The notes under the pieces were generated by a model, which saw nothing but the letters and a program-made list of their open reading frames with translations, was not told where the DNA came from and ran no database searches. The position numbers were made by a program, and so were the translations under genes. A stretch of DNA of 14,783 nt from Planctomycetaceae bacterium UBA6894 (GTDB taxonomy: Bacteria > Planctomycetota > Planctomycetia > Gemmatales > Gemmataceae): positions 5,983 to 20,765 of the forward strand of contig DKBS01000047.1 of assembly GCA_002451275.1 (NCBI GenBank). The letters are read 5' to 3'. This document shows, piece by piece, positions 6,517 to 14,653 of the stretch (positions are counted from its first letter, which is position 1; each line of letters starts with the position of its first letter).

Positions 6517-8055
6517 TTATTGAAATCCTGACCTGCAAAGGACATGCGCCTTTTCCACCTGCAAGATTTTTGACCGCGCACCCTCCAGATTTCCAGCCAA
6601 CAGATCGTCGCGCATGCCCTCCAACTCTTCCCGCAGCGCCTCCGTCCTCTCCCTTTTTCCTTGGTCGAGCCGGCCGGTCCGCAAGAATTCACCCACCTGG
6701 AGCTTCCGGGTCAGCAGATCCCAGGCCTCCAGTTGCCTTATGGCATCCTGGGTCTTTCCGGTTCGAACCGCGGTCAGGGCATCTGCCCGAACCCGGGAGA
6801 TTTCATTGAAGGCCTCCTCCGCAGGTGGGTAGTAGATGTAAAGGGAAACCAGGCTGAAAACCACAAGCCCCGCCAAGGCGACCAAACCCAAGACCGGACC
6901 GGGAACGCCCCGATTAAAAATCGACTCCGGCCGGCCATTGCTTACCTTTGGCCGGCAAAGCCATGTCTCGATTCGACTTTTCCGGTCCAGTCCGAGAAGC
7001 ACAACCCCCACCAAGGCCTGCACAAAAAGCAAAGCAATCGCTAACGGTTCCAACACCTCCGCCTTTTGCACCCATTTGTTCCAAACCTCACCGAAACCCG
7101 CACCTGTCCCCGCAGGAAACGGACTGGTCCAATCGTCGAAAGCATGGGTGTGACTTGCTTCCTCCTCGGCGAAGTAGAGGGTTTTGTCCATAGACCAGCC
7201 GGCCAGAACCACCATTCCAAGCACCAAAGCAAGCCAAGCCAGAACCCTGGGCCCCTTGGAAACCACCAGCCAGGCCACCAGTCCCAGGTTGAGACCTACC
7301 CCTACCGCGAAAAGTGCGAAGGCAGCCCCGGTGCTGTTGCCATGCTCAAAAATCAAACCGATACGCATCATGCCCTGGAGCACACCCGAATACAGCGCAG
7401 TCCCTACCAGGGCCATCACTGGTGTGCTCAACCAGGAATCATGTCGCATGGTGGTGGAAAGGGCACCATGAGGGATCAACCCCGCCAACAGCCCGGTCAA
7501 CAGGACCGATGCCAGGCAGTACGGGAAGGATGCCCCTATGGTTTCCCTGCAAGCCGTCACAAATACCAGGCCCAATCTTCCCAAGCCCGGTGGTGGCATC
7601 GCCTCATCACCATGAACAGGAATTGGCTCTCCAGTGGAGAAAAAACGGCGCCATAGCTCACCCCCAACTATGGATATCCCCATTGTTGTCACAACAAAAA
7701 AGACGATCACCATCGGTTCTGACAAGGTGAGACCGTACAGGAAGGAAAGCGGGTTCAACTGGGGCGCGGCCAGCACGAAGGACAATACGGTCGGCCATGG
7801 CACACCAGCCCGGACCATTTCCCGGGCGACGGGAATCACCCCCAGACTGCAGACAGGCAAAAGGGAACCGATGAACCACGCCCGAAATAGGCCACCAAGC
7901 CCCTTACCTCCAAAAATCCGCCTTGTGCCAGCCGCTCCGACCATCCGCCTGAGGATTGCGGCAACCAGCAAACCGACGGCAAGCGTCGGGGTGCACTCGA
8001 TGGCAGTCTGCCCCATCCTCACCAGGACAGAAAGGACCATGGTTTGCCCGTCCAT
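6517..8055 (-). CDS. PF03773-like permease with an added C-terminal helical domain
   Basis: Residues 1-285 carry about eight membrane helices and the hallmark of the YraQ/ArsP_1 permease family, GSLLPVCSLGVIPVAREMVRAGVPWPTVLSFVLAAPQLNP (63-102). A second-half counterpart follows at about 160-265. Members are thought to move metals or metalloids, but the substrate here is not evident. The family CSC motif is CSL here, leaving C69 alone. A loop with SHTHAFDD (301-308) could bind metal. Two more helices lie at about 334-356 and 386-408. They are followed by a soluble, charged, coiled-coil-like tail (412-512) that I do not recognise. The start is ATG at 8055, six bases after GAGG. A GTG at 8061 is the alternative. 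It is the last gene of the six-gene operon, 21 bases after the MoxR stop, and ends ten bases from the convergent DnaA-like gene. Confidence 0.75.
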   Translation of the reverse strand: MDGQTMVLSVLVRMGQTAIECTPTLAVGLLVAAILRRMVGAAGTRRIFGGKGLGGLFRAWFIGSLLPVCSLGVIPVAREMVRAGVPWPTVLSFVLAAPQLNPLSFLYGLTLSEPMVIVFFVVTTMGISIVGGELWRRFFSTGEPIPVHGDEAMPPPGLGRLGLVFVTACRETIGASFPYCLASVLLTGLLAGLIPHGALSTTMRHDSWLSTPVMALVGTALYSGVLQGMMRIGLIFEHGNSTGAAFALFAVGVGLNLGLVAWLVVSKGPRVLAWLALVLGMVVLAGWSMDKTLYFAEEEASHTHAFDDWTSPFPAGTGAGFGEVWNKWVQKAEVLEPLAIALLFVQALVGVVLLGLDRKSRIETWLCRPKVSNGRPESIFNRGVPGPVLGLVALAGLVVFSLVSLYIYYPPAEEAFNEISRVRADALTAVRTGKTQDAIRQLEAWDLLTRKLQVGEFLRTGRLDQGKRERTEALREELEGMRDDLLAGNLEGARSKILQVEKAHVLCRSGFQ

Positions 8056-8076
8056 ACGCACCTCGCTGCAAGCCTT

Positions 8077-9021
8077 TTAGAAAGGGGCCGGAATATCCCG
8101 CAACAAATCGCCGATCACACGGGTCACGCCCTTCGGCGCGGCCCCGTGAATTCCCAGGCGGACCGAAAGCACCGGTTCCGCTACAGCCTGCACATCGTCG
8201 GGAGTCACAAACCGCCTGCCATCGAGAAAAGCCCATGCCTGGGCGACACGCTGCCAGATCAGCATGCCTCTGGGGGAAACCCCCAAAGAGATGCCGGCAT
8301 GACCGCGGGTCGCCCGGCTGAGATCGACCAGATAAGCCCGCACCGGTGCCTCAACAGCCACAGCCCTAACAAGCCGCTGCATTTCGGAAAGTTCATTCCG
8401 GCCCATCGGCTCCTCGGCCCGGGGGGCACCAGTTTCCAACCCATCACCCACGGCGTTTTCAAGCATCGCCATCTCATCAGCCCGGTCCGGATATCCCACC
8501 GCCAGTTTCATCGCGAATCGATCGAGTTGCGCCTCGGGTAGCGGGTAGGTTCCGTGGTGCTCCACAGGGTTCTGGGTGGCGATGACAAAAAACATCGGCG
8601 GCAAGGCATGCCGAAGGTTGTCGACGGTGACCTGCCTTTCCGCCATCGCCTCCAACAGTGCCGACTGGGATCGGGGTGTGGCCCTGTTGATTTCATCGGC
8701 AAGTAGGATTTCCGAAAAGACGGGCCCTTGCTGGAATTCAAACTCCCGGGTTTTCTGGTTGAAGAGGGAAAAGCCCGTGATGTCGCCCGGTAGCAAGTCG
8801 GGCGTGCATTGCACCCGCGCGAATCCGCACCCCAGGGCAGAGGCAAGAGCCTTGGCCAGGGTGGTCTTCCCGAGCCCGGGCATATCCTCCAGCAGCAGGT
8901 GTCCTTGGGCAAGCAGGCAAGCCAGCACCTTTTCAACCAGGGCCGACTTTCCACGCAAGGCCCTGTTCAACGCCGAACGGACGCGCGCCAAACCGTTCCC
9001 AACACCCACCTGCTGGATCAT
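8077..9021 (-). CDS. MoxR-family AAA+ ATPase
   Basis: MoxR ATPases act as chaperones in the maturation or cofactor insertion of partner complexes, usually alongside VWA/DUF58 proteins. The 314-residue product has Walker A EDMPGLGKTT (45-54), the MoxR-typical RVQCTPDLLPGDITG (69-83), Walker B ILLADEINRA (105-114), ALLEAMAERQVTVD (121-134), sensor 1 ATQNPVEHHGTYPLPEAQLDRF (148-169) and a C-terminal lid with SPRGMLIWQRVAQAWAFLDGR. The length is normal for the family. The start is the ATG at 9021, which overlaps the stop of the transglutaminase-like gene as ATGA. The in-frame codons upstream read only through that gene. The family's usual partners, DUF58 and transglutaminase-like proteins, are both encoded directly upstream, so the three probably form one functional unit at the membrane. 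Confidence 0.95.
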   Translation of the reverse strand: MIQQVGVGNGLARVRSALNRALRGKSALVEKVLACLLAQGHLLLEDMPGLGKTTLAKALASALGCGFARVQCTPDLLPGDITGFSLFNQKTREFEFQQGPVFSEILLADEINRATPRSQSALLEAMAERQVTVDNLRHALPPMFFVIATQNPVEHHGTYPLPEAQLDRFAMKLAVGYPDRADEMAMLENAVGDGLETGAPRAEEPMGRNELSEMQRLVRAVAVEAPVRAYLVDLSRATRGHAGISLGVSPRGMLIWQRVAQAWAFLDGRRFVTPDDVQAVAEPVLSVRLGIHGAAPKGVTRVIGDLLRDIPAPF

Positions 9022-11366
9022 CAAACTCCTCCCCCACGCACCCGGGCTGCCCTTCGCAAGCGGGAAATCCCCCACTGGGCAAGAACCCTGGAAGAAAGGT
9101 CCATCACCTTTTCAGCCGCCAAAGACTGCGGGCAATCATCACCCGCCGGAGCATGGGCAGCCCAAGCCACCAGGCGGGAAAAAACCGCCATGTCTTCTGT
9201 ATCTCCCAGCGGTGCCAATTCGGAAAGCCAAGCCGATCCACTCTGGCATGGCCGCCGCTGGTACCCCGAGACACGCCCCCTCCACTCCAACAGACGGGCG
9301 GTTTGCATCACCCGCCACCGGATCCCGGCTGAATTGGGTATGCAAAGTATGATGCAGCGGATCTGATCAAGGATTTCCCGACGCCAAAGGAAGGAAAAGC
9401 CAAGGACCGTGAAAGCGCCCACCAACCAAACCGAATGTTCACCCGACCACTCCAAGATCCGCCTCCCGGCACGGGACAACCTTTCCCAAAAGGGCAACAC
9501 GGGCGGACAAACCCTGTAACCCGGTGTCGGCTCGACCACCAGCCAATCCCCATCGCGGGTGGCGACTTCCACCCAGAAATGGAGATCCCCGGCTGTAACC
9601 GGCGTGTGCCCGGTCTCGGGGTCATATTTCCCCGGGTCCACATAGAAACCATTGACCAGCCTGGTGGTCAGTCCGCAATGTTTCAGCAGGGCCGCAGCCG
9701 CGGTGGCGAAGAGGTAATCCGGCCCTCGGCGACTCTCCAGCAGAAAATAACCGACGGGATCCGTGCAGCCCTCGGGAACTCCGGCATCCCAATCAACGAT
9801 GAATTCCGAGCGCAATCCATCCATTAACCTCTGAGCCATCAACCAGGGTTTTCTCTCAGGGCCGACCCACCTTCGGATCATTGCGATTATTTCTGGATCT
9901 AATTCATATCCGGTATTTAATTTACTAAAATCAGGTCCCACCAATTCCGACCAATCCAGCCTGGCTAGCAACCACGGGTCCACGGTTCTTGCCTCGGTTT
10001 CAACCGTGATACCCGAGGGGGCGGTTCTTTGGGAAAAGGCCAGGACCCCGTCCTGGGCCCAGCCGAAAAACCCGGGCTCGTTCACCCGACCGACCCTAAA
10101 ACGGCGAAGACTGGGCGGGGATGGGATGAAGGATCCTTCAGGGGCAGTCATCCGGAATTTGTGGGCCATGTTGAGCGCGTAAATGTCTTGTTGGCCCTGT
10201 CGTCTCGGGTGCATCCACCTGTTTTCCCTCATCTCGATGGGAGGCTCCGCGACCCGGTGGGGTGCCTCCTTCCATTCCCCCGCGACAATTCGGTCAAACA
10301 CTGTCAATCGGAGATGGAGAGGGGTCAATCCTTCCACCTCGAAAAGGGCCCGGGCGTCACGCGACTGCGCCTCGCGCCTCTTTTTGGGTGGTTTCCGCGC
10401 TGTCGGGAAACCCCTGCCAGGGCGCTGGCTGTCGGGTGGAGCCTTGCCGGTTTCACGGGCCTTTTCCGGGTTGATGTCCAGCGCGATGGCCCGCTCCTGC
10501 TCCCGCGGCTTGAAGGGTTCGCCAAACATGTCATTGGAAAGGTCGTACAGGGTTGGCAAAGGGGAGTCGAGAAAGATGTCGCTGTTCACATTGCCGGTGG
10601 ATTCCGGGTTCTCGCCCGCCGCTTCCTCGTCGCCGTCATTAACCCCACCCCGTGCCCTGGAATCCTGGTGGCCGGTGCCGCCGGATGTCGGCAGCCATTC
10701 GGCAAGCACCCAAAGCCCCTGGCGTGGGGCTGCCGCCCCAACCAGGGCAACCACCGCTGCCACGAGGATCAGGGAAATAGTAATCCCCGCCATGGGAAAC
10801 CGGCCTCGCACGGGCCTGGTTGCGAGGGACTGGCCCGTCACTGGTTCGGCAAAAACGCTTCTCAAACCTCCCCAGTAAACCAGCACAAGCCACAGGCTTC
10901 CGACGGCGGTGTAACCCGCCAGCAAGGCCATGGTGACGGGATGGTCGCTCATGGTCACGGAAAAAAGCATCAGGAAAAGGCTGACAACACAGGCCGAACG
11001 CATGCAAAGCGGGATCACCGAGAAGGCCGCAAGTCCCAAACCCAGGTTCCGCAACCCGAAAAGCAATTGCAATTCCAGGGGGTACCCCTCATGGCCCATC
11101 CATGGGCGAAAATATTCAAGAACAAATGGAGCTATCAAAAGTCCAGAGAGGACCCGGCCGGCTAGGCGCGCTTGTCTCGTGTTGTCCTTCCAGCCACTGT
11201 TGGCCCATTTTCCCAAAACGGCGGCAAGGGCCACCCAACCCGAAGCCCAGACTACTGCCTGCCAGGCCGGCCTGTTGTGGTCAGCAGCCATTTCTACGGC
11301 GGCTGTGGCAAGGCACAACAGGAGGAAGGTTACCCTACCCACCATTTTCCGCATTTCAGGAACCAT
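9021..11366 (-). CDS. Membrane transglutaminase-fold protein lacking the catalytic Cys
   Basis: The 781-residue product resembles TgpA/DUF3488-type proteins. It has about six N-terminal membrane helices (to about residue 220), a long charged linker with RPGRGFPTARKPPKKRREAQ, a beta-rich periplasmic part, a transglutaminase core at about 490-620, one further helix near 640-660 and a cytoplasmic tail. In the core the RRGxCxxFA motif reads RRGPDYLFA, placing D550 where the nucleophilic Cys should be. The remaining triad positions are H596 (DLHFW) and E612 (VVEPTPGY, instead of Asp). It is therefore unlikely to be a cysteine transamidase and may bind or process substrates differently. The ATG at 11366 is chosen for the GGAG about 11 bases upstream, and it overlaps the DUF58 gene by 11 bases. 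ATGs at 11354 and 11345 are alternatives. It overlaps the MoxR start by ATGA. Confidence 0.85.
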   Translation of the reverse strand: MVPEMRKMVGRVTFLLLCLATAAVEMAADHNRPAWQAVVWASGWVALAAVLGKWANSGWKDNTRQARLAGRVLSGLLIAPFVLEYFRPWMGHEGYPLELQLLFGLRNLGLGLAAFSVIPLCMRSACVVSLFLMLFSVTMSDHPVTMALLAGYTAVGSLWLVLVYWGGLRSVFAEPVTGQSLATRPVRGRFPMAGITISLILVAAVVALVGAAAPRQGLWVLAEWLPTSGGTGHQDSRARGGVNDGDEEAAGENPESTGNVNSDIFLDSPLPTLYDLSNDMFGEPFKPREQERAIALDINPEKARETGKAPPDSQRPGRGFPTARKPPKKRREAQSRDARALFEVEGLTPLHLRLTVFDRIVAGEWKEAPHRVAEPPIEMRENRWMHPRRQGQQDIYALNMAHKFRMTAPEGSFIPSPPSLRRFRVGRVNEPGFFGWAQDGVLAFSQRTAPSGITVETEARTVDPWLLARLDWSELVGPDFSKLNTGYELDPEIIAMIRRWVGPERKPWLMAQRLMDGLRSEFIVDWDAGVPEGCTDPVGYFLLESRRGPDYLFATAAAALLKHCGLTTRLVNGFYVDPGKYDPETGHTPVTAGDLHFWVEVATRDGDWLVVEPTPGYRVCPPVLPFWERLSRAGRRILEWSGEHSVWLVGAFTVLGFSFLWRREILDQIRCIILCIPNSAGIRWRVMQTARLLEWRGRVSGYQRRPCQSGSAWLSELAPLGDTEDMAVFSRLVAWAAHAPAGDDCPQSLAAEKVMDLSSRVLAQWGISRLRRAARVRGGGV

Positions 11367-12639
11367 GACGGGCTTCACTCCAGCCATCCACCAGCAAACC
11401 CGGCACGTCATCGGGTCGCCGGAACCAAATCCAGGCATCGCCCGGCCGTTCGGAGCAATCCGAAGGGGCACCCCCGAAACCATTCAGTGAAAGAACGGCC
11501 CAACGACGATTGCCCCGGTCGCATGGACCGCAATGGGCAGCCCTATGCCCTTTGTTGGTGGTCACCACCACCTGGAGTCCATCCCGGAAACCCCGGCAAA
11601 CCGGGCAGGCCAAAACCTCGTCCAATTCCTTCGGAACCTTCTCGGCGGATGCCAATGCGTCCAGGATCCTTTTTTTCTGGAGGGAGCCCGATGCCGCAGG
11701 CAACTCCACTCCGCTGCAGGCAAAACCAATCTCGGCTCCCTCGTCCAGCCAACCGCTTGCCAAACTGGCGGCAACCCGGATGGACCACTCGAAGGAACAG
11801 TTGTCCCTACCTTCCGAATGATTATCCGGGTGTGTGTCCAGAACGATCTGAACCAATGGCCTTGAATTGGATTGCAACTCGCAGACGATGAGCCGATCAT
11901 GTTTTGCCGACTGGCCCCAGTGAATGCGCCTGGGTGAGTCGCCCCGACGGTAGGGACGAACGCCCATGACATCCCCGTATGAACCAACTTTTCCCCGTGA
12001 GACCTGTCCCTCCACCAGCCTTTCCGAGATGACAGAAGGCACCGGACCCGCGGGAAAAACCCTTGGCCAGACCACCAGGCGGCCGTTCTGCGAAACTTTC
12101 CTGGAGCGCCTCCAGATACCGAAGGGAAACCCGGAACCCAGCCTCGCCGAATCCAAAGGGTATATTCCCCTCTTGTTTGCAAGGAGTTTCCAACCGCATT
12201 CCACCTCGCGCCTGCCCGGAATCCTCGCCACGGCCACTTCCACCGCGCCACTCTCGCGATGGAAAGCGCCTTGCACCGAAAGTCCCCATGCCGACCAGGG
12301 TGCCCGGTTGGAAACCAGTAACCGTGCTGCACATTCATCGCCTTCCGTCACAACACCCCTGTCAAAGCCGATGGATGCGCGGAGAAATGCCATGGAAACA
12401 ACCGGCCAGACGGATCCGGCCACCACCACCGCGCCGATTCCGGCAGCCAGCGCGAAACCCTGTGGATGCAGGAAAAATCCACAGGCCAGCGAGGAAAGGG
12501 CAGCAAGAACCAACACCCCGAACGGGTTGTATACCGCGGCGCGCACTTTGGCGCTGAAAACGGGAAAGAAATCGCGGCGGGCCAGTTCCCCCAACACTCC
12601 TGCCCACCCGCCGCTCGCCCGCGGGGCTAAACCGCTCAC
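11356..12639 (-). CDS. DUF58-domain membrane protein with two CxxC pairs
   Basis: The 427-residue product has two adjacent membrane helices (about 41-58 and 62-82). A beta-rich region follows, then the DUF58 signature GDVMGVRPYRRGDSPRRIHWGQSAKHDRLIV (about 222-252), and a VWA-like segment VLDTHPD whose DxSxS metal site is incomplete. DUF58 proteins pair with MoxR ATPases, and here a MoxR gene lies two genes downstream. Near the C-terminus are C345PVC348 and C370GPC373 with H369 beside them, a possible zinc knuckle that I do not associate with this family. I chose the GTG at 12639 because it overlaps the stop of the GTPase gene as GTGA and has GGAG eight bases upstream. There is no usable ATG nearby, and the reading frame upstream runs inside the GTPase gene. 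Confidence 0.88.
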   Translation of the reverse strand: MSGLAPRASGGWAGVLGELARRDFFPVFSAKVRAAVYNPFGVLVLAALSSLACGFFLHPQGFALAAGIGAVVVAGSVWPVVSMAFLRASIGFDRGVVTEGDECAARLLVSNRAPWSAWGLSVQGAFHRESGAVEVAVARIPGRREVECGWKLLANKRGIYPLDSARLGSGFPFGIWRRSRKVSQNGRLVVWPRVFPAGPVPSVISERLVEGQVSRGKVGSYGDVMGVRPYRRGDSPRRIHWGQSAKHDRLIVCELQSNSRPLVQIVLDTHPDNHSEGRDNCSFEWSIRVAASLASGWLDEGAEIGFACSGVELPAASGSLQKKRILDALASAEKVPKELDEVLACPVCRGFRDGLQVVVTTNKGHRAAHCGPCDRGNRRWAVLSLNGFGGAPSDCSERPGDAWIWFRRPDDVPGLLVDGWSEARHGS

Positions 12640-13931
12640 AACGGGCACTCCGTTTCGCCTTCGCGTATTGCACTTCGGGCCTCTTCGGGGGTTGGCCAGA
12701 CCGGCAAAGGATCCTTGAATCGCGCCCACCCCGCCGGACCTTTTTCCATCTCCTTATCGGTCAGCTGAACAGCGTCCAAGGCCTCACGCACCGCTTCAAT
12801 GTCCATCCGGTCGCCGATGAACACCAATTCCTGACGGCGGTCACCCCAAACCCCACCCTCGGTGATTTCCCGCAAGCCCTCCGCCTGTTGGGCGGGGTCG
12901 TCAGGCCAGTCATCCCGTGGAGTGGCGTGCCACCAGAAACCCTGCGGCGAGAGTTCGGTCACCCGCCCCGCCTGGGACCAGATGCCGATCCAGTCGGGTC
13001 TGGTGGCTATCCAGCAAAACCCCTTCGAGCGCAGGATGCCCCGCATTAACCGTTTACGGTTGAAAAATTTCTCCAGCCGGGCGGGATGAAAGGGCTTTCT
13101 GGCCCGGTATACGAACGATGTGATGCCATATTCCTCGGTCTCAGGCTGTTCTTCCCCACGCATCACCGCCAGCCAGCCGGGGGCGCTTGCCGCCTTGTCG
13201 AAATCAAACAGCCCCGTTCCCAGCACCTCCTCCAAAGCAACCCTGCCCCGGATGCTGCGCGTGATGACGGCGCGGGGGTTCAGTGATTTCAGGCAGGCCT
13301 CCAGGCGCTCCAGACGACTGATCGGGAGCAGGTCCACCTTGTTCACGACGATCACGTCGGCGAATTCAATTTGGTCGATTAGCAGGTCCACCACCTGCCG
13401 CTCATCCTCTTCCCCCAGGGCTTGCTTCCTGTCCAAAAGGGAATCGGGAGAATGGTAATCCTCCAGAAATCGCGCGGCATCCACCACCGTCACCATGGTG
13501 TCCAGCCTTGCCACCCCGGAAAGCGAATTACCTTCCTCATCCTCGAAGGTGAAGGTCTCAGCCACAGGAAGTGGCTCGGAAATCCCGGTGGACTCAATGA
13601 GCAGGTAGTCGAAACGCCCTTCCCTGGCGAGCCGGGTCACCTCCTTCAGCAGGTCTTCCCGCAGCGTGCAGCAGATGCACCCGTTTTGCATCTCCACCAG
13701 CTTTTCCTCGGTCCTGGAAAGGGCAGCCTTGCCCCCCTTGACCAACGAAGCATCAATATTCACCTCCGACATGTCGTTGACAATCACCGCAACGCGCATG
13801 CCCTGCCGGTTGGCCAATACATGGTTCAAAAGCGTTGTTTTCCCGGCACCCAAAAAGCCAGAGAGCACCGTCACCGGCAACCGCCGGTCCTTACCGGCCT
13901 TGCCGGATTTCCTGTTGGTCATGCCACCCAT
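12636..13931 (-). CDS. COG0523 (CobW-family) GTPase, ZigA/YciC-like putative zinc metallochaperone
   Basis: This is a G3E-family P-loop GTPase of 431 residues. Motifs in order are Walker A GFLGAGKTTLLNHVL (25-39), NDMSEVNIDASLV (52-64), LSRTEEKLVEMQNGC (71-85), the metal-binding CxCC motif CICC (85-88), ESTGISEPLPVAETF (113-127), the guanine-specificity NKVD (197-200), and the C-terminal CobW_C domain from about 270 with ITSFVYRARKPFHP. The run NDMSEVNID...LSRTEEKLVEM and the long C-terminal domain match the ZigA/YciC subgroup, which is zinc-linked and often under Zur control in other bacteria. It would use GTP to hand metal to client proteins. GGAGG lies nine bases before the ATG at 13931. 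The ATG at 13922 overlaps the previous stop as ATGA and is the alternative start. No Zur box was recognised. Confidence 0.93.
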   Translation of the reverse strand: MGGMTNRKSGKAGKDRRLPVTVLSGFLGAGKTTLLNHVLANRQGMRVAVIVNDMSEVNIDASLVKGGKAALSRTEEKLVEMQNGCICCTLREDLLKEVTRLAREGRFDYLLIESTGISEPLPVAETFTFEDEEGNSLSGVARLDTMVTVVDAARFLEDYHSPDSLLDRKQALGEEDERQVVDLLIDQIEFADVIVVNKVDLLPISRLERLEACLKSLNPRAVITRSIRGRVALEEVLGTGLFDFDKAASAPGWLAVMRGEEQPETEEYGITSFVYRARKPFHPARLEKFFNRKRLMRGILRSKGFCWIATRPDWIGIWSQAGRVTELSPQGFWWHATPRDDWPDDPAQQAEGLREITEGGVWGDRRQELVFIGDRMDIEAVREALDAVQLTDKEMEKGPAGWARFKDPLPVWPTPEEARSAIREGETECPL

Positions 13932-14617
13932 AGCCCGCCACCTCCCCTTGTCATCTTCAAAAAACTTCTCGATCCCGAAGACTCACCCGCGCTTGCCACT
14001 CCGGTTTTCCCTGCGAAAGAACGCAATTGGGTCAGCACCCCGCCCCAAGGGCCGAGTGCACCTGAAACAACTTTGCCAGGCCGCCATTTCCTGCGGGCCA
14101 CCCTTTCCCAAACCAACGCCATTTCCCTCCCTCGCACCACAGGCGGGGTGGGCTTTCCCAGCAGACTTTTCTGTCGGTAGCCGGCAACCAGGTTCTCGGC
14201 AACCCAGTGCTCGTAGGCGCCCATCCACTCAGCCATTGCCCTCACCAAGCCGCTTGCAATCTCCAAATCTGGACGGCTGAACGGTCGCCGTCTGGCACCA
14301 AGATCTTGATGGCTGTGAACCGGAATGGCAGGCGGTCCCTCCAACAAAAACGGATCAAAGGTATAGCGCTTGACCCACAAGGCGTTTCCCGAAGCGTCAG
14401 CGATCAGTACCCCGAATCCCCACAGGTACACCTGACTGTCACCCCGGAGCCGTGCCAGATACAGGGTGGATTGCCCGGCCCCCCGGGGCGGGCGAATCCT
14501 GCACATGCCTAACTGACACAGTAGATTGCCTTCTTTGCGGCGAATATCCTGGCCGAAACACCACAGCTGCTGGTCCAAAAGACCCGCCAATAAACGATTG
14601 CCCGTGGATGAGCTCAT
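13919..14617 (-). CDS. Unrecognised soluble protein, first gene of the six-gene operon
   Basis: I do not recognise the family of this 232-residue product. It has no signal peptide or membrane helix. The N-terminal third looks folded, with LLDQQLWCFGQDIRR (14-27), GNLLCQLG and a strand-rich section STLYLARLRGDSQVYLWGFGVLIADASGNALWVKRYTFDP (50-89). The middle contains HSHQDL (101-106) and a helix ASGLVRAMAEWMGAYEHWVAENL. The last 70 residues are basic and glycine-rich. Cysteines 20, 34 and 39 and the HSH could bind metal, but the spacing fits no motif I know. The ATG at 14617 has AAGGGG seven bases upstream. The stop overlaps the alternative GTPase start (ATGA), so it is co-translated with the zinc-type GTPase and is a natural candidate for its client or partner. 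That is inference from position only. Confidence 0.75.
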   Translation of the reverse strand: MSSSTGNRLLAGLLDQQLWCFGQDIRRKEGNLLCQLGMCRIRPPRGAGQSTLYLARLRGDSQVYLWGFGVLIADASGNALWVKRYTFDPFLLEGPPAIPVHSHQDLGARRRPFSRPDLEIASGLVRAMAEWMGAYEHWVAENLVAGYRQKSLLGKPTPPVVRGREMALVWERVARRKWRPGKVVSGALGPWGGVLTQLRSFAGKTGVASAGESSGSRSFLKMTRGGGGLWVA

Positions 14618-14618
14618 T

Positions 14619-14639
14619 GGGAAACCCCTTGGATTTCCC
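14619..14639 (-). promoter_or_regulatory. Inverted repeat covering the ribosome binding site of the operon's first gene
   Basis: Nine-base arms at 14619-14627 and 14631-14639 are separated by three bases. As DNA there is one mismatch. As minus-strand RNA that position is a U-G pair, so all nine pairs form. The AAGGGG ribosome site lies in the loop and 3' arm, and the start codon follows one base later. It could be a repressor operator or an RNA hairpin that hides the ribosome site. It does not look like a classical AT-rich Zur box. Confidence 0.5.
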
Positions 14640-14653
14640 GTTCATTGCGGCGT

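Noticed and set aside
10029..11165. 378-codon plus-strand frame opposite the transglutaminase-like gene
   Set aside because: Antisense shadow with no domain. The minus-strand frame has membrane helices and the transglutaminase core.
12636..12729. N-terminal extension of the DUF58 gene into the GTPase gene
   Set aside because: The extra 30 residues read through the GTPase coding sequence out of frame. The GTG at 12639 with its ribosome site and GTGA overlap is a better start.
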